Of a stretch of DNA of 46,651 bases, positions 10,159 through 19,121 are shown piece after piece. How positions within the stretch are numbered: the first letter of the stretch is position 1; each line of letters opens with the position of its first letter. Source of the DNA: Muribaculaceae bacterium (lineage in GTDB: Bacteria; Bacteroidota; Bacteroidia; Bacteroidales; Muribaculaceae); the NCBI GenBank assembly GCA_029062985.1, contig JAIDPA010000152.1:1-46651 (forward strand), read 5' to 3'. The notes under the pieces were generated by a model, which did not search any database, was not told the DNA's origin, and worked only from the letters and a program-made list of their open reading frames with translations. The position numbers and the translations under genes were made by a program.

Positions 10159-10902
10159 TTATTTATAAAAGGTTATCCAATTTGTTGCATATTTATTTGG
10201 ATTAGGAAAAATATCAATTACATTACCATTAGCATCTCGATACCATGAATGTTTCCAACCGCCCATATCAAGATATATAGCTTCCCAGACTCCCAATTTA
10301 GCCAATTCATAAACAAATTTTCCGAAAGGCAATGCCTTTTTAGAATCAATAATAGCTATCCGATTATTAATCAAACATAACGCACGGAAAATGTTTCTAC
10401 TATTGTAATTACGCCATGATCTAACGATTTGTCCATTGTGAATCATCATATCCTGCGCAAAACCGCATCCATCTGTTTGAGCTTTTTTAAAGTCTTCTAC
10501 CCAGTTGTCGTATGCAAAATGTGGTTTACCATCATAGAAAGAAAAAGCACCTCTATATGATTCGGAGGGAGCACCATTAAAAAATACTCCATTTGAGATA
10601 TGATTTCCGATAATATTCTTATGGTCAAAAGTATCAAGACAGTTGACTGTATATGCAGCTGCACACACCATTATTACATTTTTATTATTCTTGGATGGCA
10701 TTTTTCCGCACTCCAAATCAATTACTGAATAATTTGGATAATAAATATTGAAATACTGAGATGAATCAACTTCTACCGGTTCAAACTGTCTTTTTTGTGT
10801 ATCTTCAGATTGGAAAACCGATGAATCCATAGAAGATCCAACCTTATACTTCGAACATGAATTCACGAAAATTAATATTATAAATATGAGATATTTATTC
10901 AT
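10159..10902 (-). CDS. NAGPA/DUF2233-like lipoprotein
   Basis: MNKYLIFIILIFVNSCSK lipobox; GFAQDMMIHNGQIVRSW..NIFRALCLINNRIAIID..FGKFVYELAKLGVWEAIYLDMGG closely parallels the C-terminus of the 5963..7285 protein. Confidence 0.75.
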   Translation of the reverse strand: MNKYLIFIILIFVNSCSKYKVGSSMDSSVFQSEDTQKRQFEPVEVDSSQYFNIYYPNYSVIDLECGKMPSKNNKNVIMVCAAAYTVNCLDTFDHKNIIGNHISNGVFFNGAPSESYRGAFSFYDGKPHFAYDNWVEDFKKAQTDGCGFAQDMMIHNGQIVRSWRNYNSRNIFRALCLINNRIAIIDSKKALPFGKFVYELAKLGVWEAIYLDMGGWKHSWYRDANGNVIDIFPNPNKYATNWITFYK

Positions 10903-10963
10903 AAATGTTTTAAAGATGAATTAACTGATGCTCCCTTCTTGTGGTTACGGTAACGGATTACAT

Positions 10964-11458
10964 TTATTTCTTTTTCAGATTTTTATTAACTAATTTAACA
11001 ATACCCCATGCGCACACCAAAAGTATTGCTGTTATTAGGAAAAGTATCGCGTAAACATAGTACAATGCTATATAGTCTTCATCAATTAGAATCTCAAGGG
11101 TTGCAGTCCCTGAAGTAGGATTTATAACCACCGAATAAGTTAAATCATCATCAACGTGTTTAGTTTTCATATACGACTCATTTATTTTTTCCCATCCTCT
11201 GCCTTTTATTTGCTTAACCAGAGCAGTTTCTTCTTTGGGAGAAAAAGTTACATGATATATGAAATTATCGAATCGAGATGCTCCCCTGTCAAGATTATCC
11301 TCCTTATCTAATATAGTATAATTGGGAAGCTCTAAATCAACTGCATGTAAAATATCTTTTGGCTCCGTACCCAGAGTTGATATATTTATAACACACCAAA
11401 GAATTCCTACGGCGCATAATACTTCTATTGTGATTATTATTCGGTTAAATATTTTCAT
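10964..11458 (-). CDS. Hypothetical protein with two TM segments
   Basis: N- and C-terminal hydrophobic helices flanking a ~95-aa soluble domain. Confidence 0.65.
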   Translation of the reverse strand: MKIFNRIIITIEVLCAVGILWCVINISTLGTEPKDILHAVDLELPNYTILDKEDNLDRGASRFDNFIYHVTFSPKEETALVKQIKGRGWEKINESYMKTKHVDDDLTYSVVINPTSGTATLEILIDEDYIALYYVYAILFLITAILLVCAWGIVKLVNKNLKKK

Positions 11459-11645
11459 AGTTTTTATAATTACAATGATTATCCAAATTTATATAATCAA
11501 AGTAGTTTTGGAATTAACTTAATACATCTTTATTAAATTCTAATAGATACGCACTTCTATCAAGAAAGGATAGAATTAAAGTCAAGACTTTGTTTCCGTG
11601 TGTATTTAACATTGGAAAAGAGGTTGGATGAAGCTATTGTCATTT

Positions 11646-12350
11646 CTATAAATTGAGTACGAATCCATTGGGGTCAATAATAAAATCCTTATATAGACGA
11701 GAGTTGGATAATTTTAATCTTCCCCGATTTTTTACAACGAGTTTCCGTAATGAGTAAGAATCGCCTTCAAGGAGATATAATTGACCGGATGGTAAGATGT
11801 AACCTGAGAACAAAGTGTTTTCAATAGGAATGATTCTGCTTCTAACGATGTTTTTATATTTAGTCAGCAGGTTCAGAAAAATCCAGTTTTGTTCATCCAC
11901 TTTTGCCCAAATATTTTTAGCCTCTAAATTTAGAGAGACCTCTTGGTAAACTGGGTCAAGTAAAACTTCTTTTTGAGGAATAGAAAACAGCCCTTCTTTA
12001 TCTTGATTAATAATAATGACTCCGTTATAATAAGGAGAAATTTTAATATCATGATACTTTGGCTCAAAAATGACACATCCCTGATTAAAATTAATTTTCC
12101 ACAATCCTTTTAATCCCATAAGAGACGTGAGCCCCAAAATATAATCTTTCGAGCGAAGAATCTGCACATCATCATAAATGGTAGGGATTAAGACTTTATC
12201 ATTATATTTTATCCCTTTCCAACCATTACGTTCGACAATTTCAAAACCACTATCAGAAGCTATGACAGTTCTTTTCTCAAATCGAAGATCATAATCCTCT
12301 TCTTTCCTAAAAGATAATTCTTCAATAATGTTATTAGTCATGTTTTGCAA
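11646..12350 (-). CDS. WG/KWG-repeat-like protein (last gene of the actin/tubulin-like operon)
   Basis: GWKGIKYNDKVLIPTIYDDVQ and later similar units; start overlaps the upstream CDS. Confidence 0.6.
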   Translation of the reverse strand: MQNMTNNIIEELSFRKEEDYDLRFEKRTVIASDSGFEIVERNGWKGIKYNDKVLIPTIYDDVQILRSKDYILGLTSLMGLKGLWKINFNQGCVIFEPKYHDIKISPYYNGVIIINQDKEGLFSIPQKEVLLDPVYQEVSLNLEAKNIWAKVDEQNWIFLNLLTKYKNIVRSRIIPIENTLFSGYILPSGQLYLLEGDSYSLRKLVVKNRGRLKLSNSRLYKDFIIDPNGFVLNL

Positions 12351-13029
12351 AAAGATTTAGAATGGAAAACACTGTATAAGATGATACACCCGAAGCAGAA
12401 GCCATATCCAATAATTGAGCCCAATCTGTAGATACTTTTTTAGCAATATGAGCATCCATCAATTTAGAATATAGAGGAAGAATATTATCCGGATATGATT
12501 CGGCATACCGCTCATCAAGAATAACAGAGTCAATGAGACGAAAGAAAGAAGGAGGAGGAAGCAGTTTAACTTCCAGAATTATACTGTCTGTTTGAAAAGG
12601 AGATTTCCCCTGTTCACTTAATATGAAATCATTTGACAAGGTTTTTATTTCTACTTCAAAATTTCCAGTTGCTGCCCTTTCCTTAGCGACAATATAATGG
12701 GTATCGGTACATTTTATACAAAAATATTTATTCAAAACACCTTTTGGATTTCTCTCTATTACAGAGAAAACTTCTCCGGGAGCAATATGTGAAATTGAAA
12801 GATTAAGGAAAGGAATCGGATCTTCATTAATCTTTTGATCAATAAAAGATAATATTTCCTGCCTGGAAATATCAGAGCCTTCATTATAGAATTCGAGGTG
12901 TAGAGCAGAGATATTTTCTGCTGTGACATTGAAGGTATCAAAAATATACTTTCGCGATCCCGTTTTCAACACGGGACCACGAAAGAATTTTTGGAATATT
13001 CTTATAGCTTCAGAATTACTTACCGCCAT
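12334..13029 (-). CDS. Hypothetical operon protein
   Basis: 231-aa ORF overlapping neighbours on both sides, consistent with translational coupling. Confidence 0.7.
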   Translation of the reverse strand: MAVSNSEAIRIFQKFFRGPVLKTGSRKYIFDTFNVTAENISALHLEFYNEGSDISRQEILSFIDQKINEDPIPFLNLSISHIAPGEVFSVIERNPKGVLNKYFCIKCTDTHYIVAKERAATGNFEVEIKTLSNDFILSEQGKSPFQTDSIILEVKLLPPPSFFRLIDSVILDERYAESYPDNILPLYSKLMDAHIAKKVSTDWAQLLDMASASGVSSYTVFSILNLFAKHD

Positions 13030-14083
13030 ACTTAATACCTAATTTATCAAGAATAGGACGCACCTCCAATATGTCGATACCATAATTAGTATTTTGCATT
13101 GATTTATCGCCCATTTCATGAACAGCATAGACCAAGCCATTTTCCAGACATACAGGACCACCACTGTTCCCTCCGTTAGTTGGAATAGTGTATTGCATGA
13201 CAGTTAGATCTCTATCATCATAAGGATCTTGTCGATATGCACTTACAGAGCCAGGGGCACTATAGGTCGCTGTAAGACCGTGAGGATTACCTAAGGTAGC
13301 GCAGAAGTCGCCTTGTTTAGCATGTCGATCTGCGAGACTGAAATACGGCACAACCTCATCTCTGTCAAGATCTACCGTAAACACAGTGATATCCAATTGA
13401 GGATTTGTATAATCAATGCGTTTAATCCCACGAGTCTTAGTGCTATATATCCGTGTATCATCAGGATCATCCGCATATAACCAGACACGCCCCGCAGTAT
13501 TTTTTAACACGTGATTATTGGTAATGGCTGTTCCCGTATTGTTAATAAAGAAACCTGTTCCAATACCTTCCGGTGTCTCAATTAAGAATGTGCGTTGCTT
13601 TATATATAAAGCAAGATCGGAAAGTTTAGTTGGAGGAATAGATTTTTCTACCATACTATTATATACGTCCAAAGAATCCACTACGTATGCAGCATCATAT
13701 ACATCACTCCGATATTGATCTATTAAAATTGTGTTAAGGCATTGTGCAACCTCATTACCTTCGGACTTTAATAAAACATATCGATAAACTGTATCATCAT
13801 TTGCTTCAATATCCTCGCCAGTATGTGAATCCCTAATCAGATCCACATAGTTATTTAAGATATTTTTACGAATATATTGTTCTGCCTGTTTGGAATCCTC
13901 TTTAATGCCAAGAAGTTTAACACGAAGCCCCGTGTTCATAATGAGAGTATTCCCTTCAACATCCTCAACATAATAATCTTCTTCACAATCGTGTGAAGAT
14001 TCTGTTACTGCACACGACCTGTATAAGAAAATACCGACTATTAAGGCTCCTGCAATGATTATTAAAAGCTTTTTACTACTCAT
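13016..14083 (-). CDS. Membrane-anchored trypsin-like (HtrA/S1-type) serine protease with apparent N-terminal SNase-like domain
   Basis: Triad-like motifs TAITNNHVL, DITVFTVD, TNGGNSGGPV; hydrophobic N-terminus; ~110-aa segment VKLLGIKEDSKQAEQYIRKNILNNYVDLIRD..YRYVLLKSEGNEVAQCLNTILI resembles the SNase fold. Confidence 0.8.
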   Translation of the reverse strand: MSSKKLLIIIAGALIVGIFLYRSCAVTESSHDCEEDYYVEDVEGNTLIMNTGLRVKLLGIKEDSKQAEQYIRKNILNNYVDLIRDSHTGEDIEANDDTVYRYVLLKSEGNEVAQCLNTILIDQYRSDVYDAAYVVDSLDVYNSMVEKSIPPTKLSDLALYIKQRTFLIETPEGIGTGFFINNTGTAITNNHVLKNTAGRVWLYADDPDDTRIYSTKTRGIKRIDYTNPQLDITVFTVDLDRDEVVPYFSLADRHAKQGDFCATLGNPHGLTATYSAPGSVSAYRQDPYDDRDLTVMQYTIPTNGGNSGGPVCLENGLVYAVHEMGDKSMQNTNYGIDILEVRPILDKLGIKYGGK

Positions 14084-14708
14084 ACTTTACTTTAGCTCTT
14101 TTTATGATTTTCCAGTTTTTTCCGTCTTTAACGATCCCTCCCTTTTCAACTGTTACCATCCGAGATGCCTCAGTTCTGGATTTTCCATTATTGATCACCT
14201 CGATAACTCTTTCTGGGAAGCTTTTCCCAAATTCTTCATTGCCGAATTCATCTAAAGTGGCTTGCACAGAAAACTCACCTGAAGTTTCACCAATAGAAAC
14301 TTCATAAGGATAAGAGGAAATTGAATCTAAATCCTCCTTGGTTTTCATTCTTTTAAAGGAATAATCTCCGTTGAGGAAGACAGGAGATAGTGCATATCGA
14401 ATTTCTCTCTCTTCTTCTCTTAGAGGAGAAGGCTCGGTTTGTTCCTTAATCAGAGTTTTCTCAATTGTCGGCTCAATATTTGATAAATTTTGTGGGGGAG
14501 TTGATATTCCGATATTGCCAGAAGAAGGAACAATAGGTTCAGTTATTCCTCCGTAAGGAGAAGCTGCCGAGATCAGAAAGTTTTCAAGCATTCTGGATAA
14601 AGCTTCTCTCCGTTGTTGTGCACCGATATTTTCAGGGGCGAAAGCTTCCATAACCTCAATAGTGGCGGCATAGAGAGAATTCAGTGCCTTTGTCTGACGA
14701 TCATTCAT
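14076..14708 (-). CDS. Hypothetical cytosolic operon protein; C-terminus resembles that of the 14732..15631 protein
   Basis: 210 aa; PSSGNIG motif and C-terminal KGGIVKDGKNWKIIKRAKVKYE. Confidence 0.65.
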   Translation of the reverse strand: MNDRQTKALNSLYAATIEVMEAFAPENIGAQQRREALSRMLENFLISAASPYGGITEPIVPSSGNIGISTPPQNLSNIEPTIEKTLIKEQTEPSPLREEEREIRYALSPVFLNGDYSFKRMKTKEDLDSISSYPYEVSIGETSGEFSVQATLDEFGNEEFGKSFPERVIEVINNGKSRTEASRMVTVEKGGIVKDGKNWKIIKRAKVKYE

Positions 14709-14731
14709 AATGTTTGAATCTTAAATTAAGT

Positions 14732-15631
14732 TTATTCTACTTTAAGCCTGGTTATTACTTTCAAATCCCCTCCCTCCTTTCGAAGTTTACCGGCTTCTTT
14801 AGTCTTATATCCTGAAAGTTTGGATGGTTTGACTCCATCCGAGAAGGTCTTCAAGGTATCAAGTTTGGTAGAGATATTATCAACGTTAGGATTCAGTTCA
14901 TAGAATCCGGTTCCTGAAGAAGGATCATACTTGACACGGAAAAGGGCTTGAGTATTGTTCTGATCAAGCGACCAGATAGGGATTGTCAATTCTCCGCTAT
15001 CATCCATGCTAAGAGAGGAAATATAGGAAATCTGATAGGGTGATGACATTTCCTCCCGGACAGATTGAATATTGCCGGAAGAGGGAGTTACAGCCTGCTT
15101 ATTAGTTTTTGTCTGAACTGAAATTTTAGATTTTAAATCATGAATATTTTGATAAATTTTTGCTATATTATCATCTAAATTCCTTGAATCGTATTCAAGC
15201 AGATCAATCTTCCTTTGAAGTGCTTCTATATCTGTTCGGTTATCTCCAATCTTCTTATTAAGTATTCTTAAACTATCTTCAAGATTTTTATTTTTAGAAT
15301 TCTTTTTGGAGTCGAGATATACAAAAATAGATACACCTAAAGCTACTAAAGCAATTATCAAAGCATACCAATCAGTTGTTTTTTCTTTAACAATAGAATT
15401 GGTTTGTGAATTTTCATCCTTTATGTTGTCAGTTTCCGATTCTATATTCTCAGCTTCAGAATTATTCGCTAAAGAATCCATATTCTTCATAACCGAATCT
15501 CCGGGAGTAGCAGCTACTTCTGTTTCAGATGTTTGAGTAGATGATGTTGAATCGTTGCCATTCATCCCCAGTATGGTTGAGCACCATACTGGAGATAAAA
15601 TCAGTATAAGAATTATAAGTAATCTTTTCAT
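14732..15631 (-). CDS. Membrane-anchored coiled-coil operon protein
   Basis: Signal-like N-terminus, TM WYALIIALVALGVSIFVYL, coiled coil, then PSSGNIQ and C-terminal AGKLRKEGGDLKVITRLKVE. Confidence 0.7.
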   Translation of the reverse strand: MKRLLIILILILSPVWCSTILGMNGNDSTSSTQTSETEVAATPGDSVMKNMDSLANNSEAENIESETDNIKDENSQTNSIVKEKTTDWYALIIALVALGVSIFVYLDSKKNSKNKNLEDSLRILNKKIGDNRTDIEALQRKIDLLEYDSRNLDDNIAKIYQNIHDLKSKISVQTKTNKQAVTPSSGNIQSVREEMSSPYQISYISSLSMDDSGELTIPIWSLDQNNTQALFRVKYDPSSGTGFYELNPNVDNISTKLDTLKTFSDGVKPSKLSGYKTKEAGKLRKEGGDLKVITRLKVE

Positions 15632-15641
15632 TACAGTAATA

Positions 15642-18600
15642 TTAGATTTTTAAATCTTTAGTCAGATCAATTCCTAACTTATAAAGACCGTCTTTCAGAG
15701 GCCAGAAGAAAAGACTCTCCTTCAAGCGATTATTTGGCTCTTCTTCTTTATGGTCCGTTTTGTATTTCTGAAGACATGTTGTCATACTGTCATCGAAGAT
15801 ATCCTTCAAATCTTGTTTGGACGGAAGAGAATTCAAAGCAGTATCAAAACCCATATTTGAGAGGGTTTCCCGAAAACGCTCGTTACTTTTCAGAAGTTCA
15901 ATAATCTCATCATAGTGGGAGAGTACCAGATCAGAGAGTTTCTCTCCTCTTATCTGATTATCTCTGACATTTCCTACATTAAGGCGAGTGTCCGGTTCCT
16001 CTTCCTCTATTCCGTAACAAAGGGCACTATCGGTCTTAATGAGTTCAATGCCTTTTGTATGAGCTAAACTGATAGTTACAGCACCTTCTGCTGTCACTTT
16101 CTTAGGATTTGCAGCAAAGAGGATGGTTAATTCGGAACCATTTTTTTTAGTTTGAAAATCTATGATTGTCGCTGCCAGTTGACTCAATTGGTCTCCATTC
16201 CCCAACATCTTGAGATACAAACTGCCCATACCAGTGAACGATAAAATCTTTGGAAGATCTACATCCTGAGATTCAGCTATATGAGCCAGATAATATATAA
16301 GAGATGTGAAATGCAAGATGGGTAAAAGAATCATCTTGGAATTCCGGATAGCATCAGTAAAGCGAAATACATTATCGTTTTTGAAAAGGTAATTAATAAT
16401 ATCGCTTGATCTTTGGGAGAATCCTTCTGTACTTCCACGGGAAGAATTCTTTTTAACCATTTCGTAATCATTTTTCAGATTCGAAGGTAGATTCTTGAAA
16501 TAGTCGGAAGCTTCGTATTGTTTTATAAAACCATTACGGCCTCCTTCAAGCAGAGGATTACATCCGTCTCCCCAGATATCATTTCCTGCGAACATAACAG
16601 AGAATGTAAGTTTCTCATTAGTATCCTTATTATGATAAAAGATATCTGTTGAGCCTCCACCGATATCCATATTGACATAAGGCTTATTTAAGCCTAATAC
16701 CCTGCTGAAAGAATAATATGGGGCAATACTCTCGAAATGAAATTTAATATTATCCCCATCAAGTCCGATTGTCTCAGCTGCTTCTCTCCACGCATTACGG
16801 AAGTCATTTTCTACTCTGCCATTCATTGCCTGAGGGTATGTGACGGCAACTTTAATATTACGCTTTCCTCCATTTAGGACGGATTTATTACGCATGAGCA
16901 GCAACAGTTCCTGGAAGAATACTCTGATTCTCTCCTTTGTATGAGTATTGGAGGTATCCCATTTCAGATCTGTTATATATCTATTCGCCCCGGTCCCGGT
17001 AGTCATCTCGTTGGTATAGTTGAATCCAATATTAATAGCTCCGAAAAGGCGTGGATGTTGCACAGTATCGAGACTGCTGACCTCACAGACAGCAGTGCGA
17101 ATAGGAAATAGGTCAGGACTCATTTCAGAGGTAACGAATTCTCGGCGTGCCATATCGGCAAAATCGGTGAACATACCGAAACCGGCACCAATTAAATGTT
17201 TTCCATCCTTGACACTGTGGTTATTTAGATAAATGGTCTGAAGTTCTTCATCTTCAGAATCAAGACGAATATTGAAAGAATCAATAGAGCCGTTATTGCA
17301 GGAATAAGCCACCTGAGTATTTGTTGTGCCAAAATCTACACCAAACACATAATCTGCGCTTGGGTTTGTAGTATTTACCTCTCTGAGCTTAGGTAGTACA
17401 AGACCATAAGCAGGAAAATCTGTTCCAAAAGAAACTTCAACTATATCGAATGGCTTATTTACATTATAATGAATAGACTGAAGTGTATTCCCATTTTCTT
17501 TCTTGGTTCTGACCTCTCTTTTGATTTCTCCTTGTTCTCCGGTAGATGCTTGGAATACATTTTGGAATGCTTCATCTGGTTTTTCAAGATCATAAAATCT
17601 CAGGTTGGTTTCATCTGCAGAGGCCACTAACATAACATCATATTCATTTTTAACATTCTTTGCTTTATCCTTAAAGAACGGGAAAAATGCGATATTGAAT
17701 GTGTTTGCGGAAGCCATGGCAGATACAATTTCTCCTTCCTCTTTTGAATATGTTTTGGATAGTGGTAGTTTTTGACCGGATTCCAATGGAATATTTAATG
17801 TGGCAGTTATTTTCTCCACCAATCCATCCGGAGAATAGGCTACATCGAGACTATACATATCCTTAAGCTCCTGCGGAGAGAAGTATTTGAAGAACTCTCT
17901 TTTCAGAGGAAGAAGAAAAGTAGTGTCTTCCTCCAGTCCGGTATGGAATTTATCCTTATGAATATTATAGCTCAGTTGGATAATCTTATCCTGGAAGAAA
18001 TCTTCTGAGCGAAGATATGGATATGTAATTTCTGTTCCGGGAAGTTTACGTTCATATAGAGGAATTTGAACATCTCCTGGAGTTAGGGAACCCGCAGCCC
18101 AATATGTATTATCAACATACCGAGCCGCCCCTATTCCAAACTCATTAAGGACTAAAGGAGTCCTGAGTGTTTTTTGTGCACCGTTGACAGATATGTTGGC
18201 GTAAGTGCTTTGAGAAGGCTTAATCTTATAGTCAGATTGAAAGTTGATGTTGGCAAGATCTTTTACCCACATCGTGATACCTTTCCCGATTATAAGTGCA
18301 GTATTGTTAATTTGAAGTGGAATATAAGTCTGACTGCCCTGGAATCCGTTCTTCAGGCTCTGTTCCATCTGTTGCGGAGTCTGTGCAGCAAATTTATTCA
18401 ACATGTTGGCGAGTTCAAGATCATCATTCACATCCCGATTAAGATTATCAGCTATATACTGACCTATTTCAGTGCCTGTAAATGCAGACGTGTAAGTTTT
18501 ATACAGTTTATAGACATACTCCTTGAACTCTTTCGATCGGTCTTTTAACGGTAGAGGAGAATTAGTGTCGAACAGACGATGACCATTACTTAATCCCGGG

Positions 18601-19115
18601 AAGGTTTTCGTAAGATTCGGATTTGTATAAAAAAGAGATAGAGGGGAAGTGCCGCCAATAATATCGTTGCCATATTTAATCAATATGATATCTCTGCCCA
18701 TATAATTTGCATTATTCCAGGCAGAGAGTAAAGCTTCTCCCAAGCCACTGTGTCCCGGAAGAGGTGAGTTTTTCAGGGCTTGCGCCTGTTGGTCTACATT
18801 CCAGCGGATAAGGGAAAGTTCAGAACTTGCGCCATATAGATAAAGGAATTCCAATGTGTCAAGTGCCAGACTGACAAGTTTCTGATAGTTAGGAGCAGCC
18901 GTAGAAGAGAATGCAGAGCCTGATGCATTGATCTCTTTAAATGCTGAATTAAAGAGATGAAGACGAGCGAATGGTGTAGGTATGGATGTTCCGAGTTTAT
19001 TCAGAAGAGTGCCGGAAATATTTGCGCTTTCCGGTATCCCTGCAATATCAGGATTTTCTTGTTTGAACCCCCCCACAACATTAGAAGAGGGTTCTATGGT
19101 AAGAGCGTGAGACAT
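15642..19115 (-). CDS. 1157-aa protein with C-terminal Hsp70/actin-like ATPase domain
   Basis: Phosphate-1-like FGVDFGTTNTQVAYS, phosphate-2-like NMDIGGGSTDIFY, adenosine-like LSFTGMGSLYLKML. Confidence 0.85.
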   Translation of the reverse strand: MSHALTIEPSSNVVGGFKQENPDIAGIPESANISGTLLNKLGTSIPTPFARLHLFNSAFKEINASGSAFSSTAAPNYQKLVSLALDTLEFLYLYGASSELSLIRWNVDQQAQALKNSPLPGHSGLGEALLSAWNNANYMGRDIILIKYGNDIIGGTSPLSLFYTNPNLTKTFPGLSNGHRLFDTNSPLPLKDRSKEFKEYVYKLYKTYTSAFTGTEIGQYIADNLNRDVNDDLELANMLNKFAAQTPQQMEQSLKNGFQGSQTYIPLQINNTALIIGKGITMWVKDLANINFQSDYKIKPSQSTYANISVNGAQKTLRTPLVLNEFGIGAARYVDNTYWAAGSLTPGDVQIPLYERKLPGTEITYPYLRSEDFFQDKIIQLSYNIHKDKFHTGLEEDTTFLLPLKREFFKYFSPQELKDMYSLDVAYSPDGLVEKITATLNIPLESGQKLPLSKTYSKEEGEIVSAMASANTFNIAFFPFFKDKAKNVKNEYDVMLVASADETNLRFYDLEKPDEAFQNVFQASTGEQGEIKREVRTKKENGNTLQSIHYNVNKPFDIVEVSFGTDFPAYGLVLPKLREVNTTNPSADYVFGVDFGTTNTQVAYSCNNGSIDSFNIRLDSEDEELQTIYLNNHSVKDGKHLIGAGFGMFTDFADMARREFVTSEMSPDLFPIRTAVCEVSSLDTVQHPRLFGAINIGFNYTNEMTTGTGANRYITDLKWDTSNTHTKERIRVFFQELLLLMRNKSVLNGGKRNIKVAVTYPQAMNGRVENDFRNAWREAAETIGLDGDNIKFHFESIAPYYSFSRVLGLNKPYVNMDIGGGSTDIFYHNKDTNEKLTFSVMFAGNDIWGDGCNPLLEGGRNGFIKQYEASDYFKNLPSNLKNDYEMVKKNSSRGSTEGFSQRSSDIINYLFKNDNVFRFTDAIRNSKMILLPILHFTSLIYYLAHIAESQDVDLPKILSFTGMGSLYLKMLGNGDQLSQLAATIIDFQTKKNGSELTILFAANPKKVTAEGAVTISLAHTKGIELIKTDSALCYGIEEEEPDTRLNVGNVRDNQIRGEKLSDLVLSHYDEIIELLKSNERFRETLSNMGFDTALNSLPSKQDLKDIFDDSMTTCLQKYKTDHKEEEPNNRLKESLFFWPLKDGLYKLGIDLTKDLKI

Positions 19116-19121
19116 GTCTTT

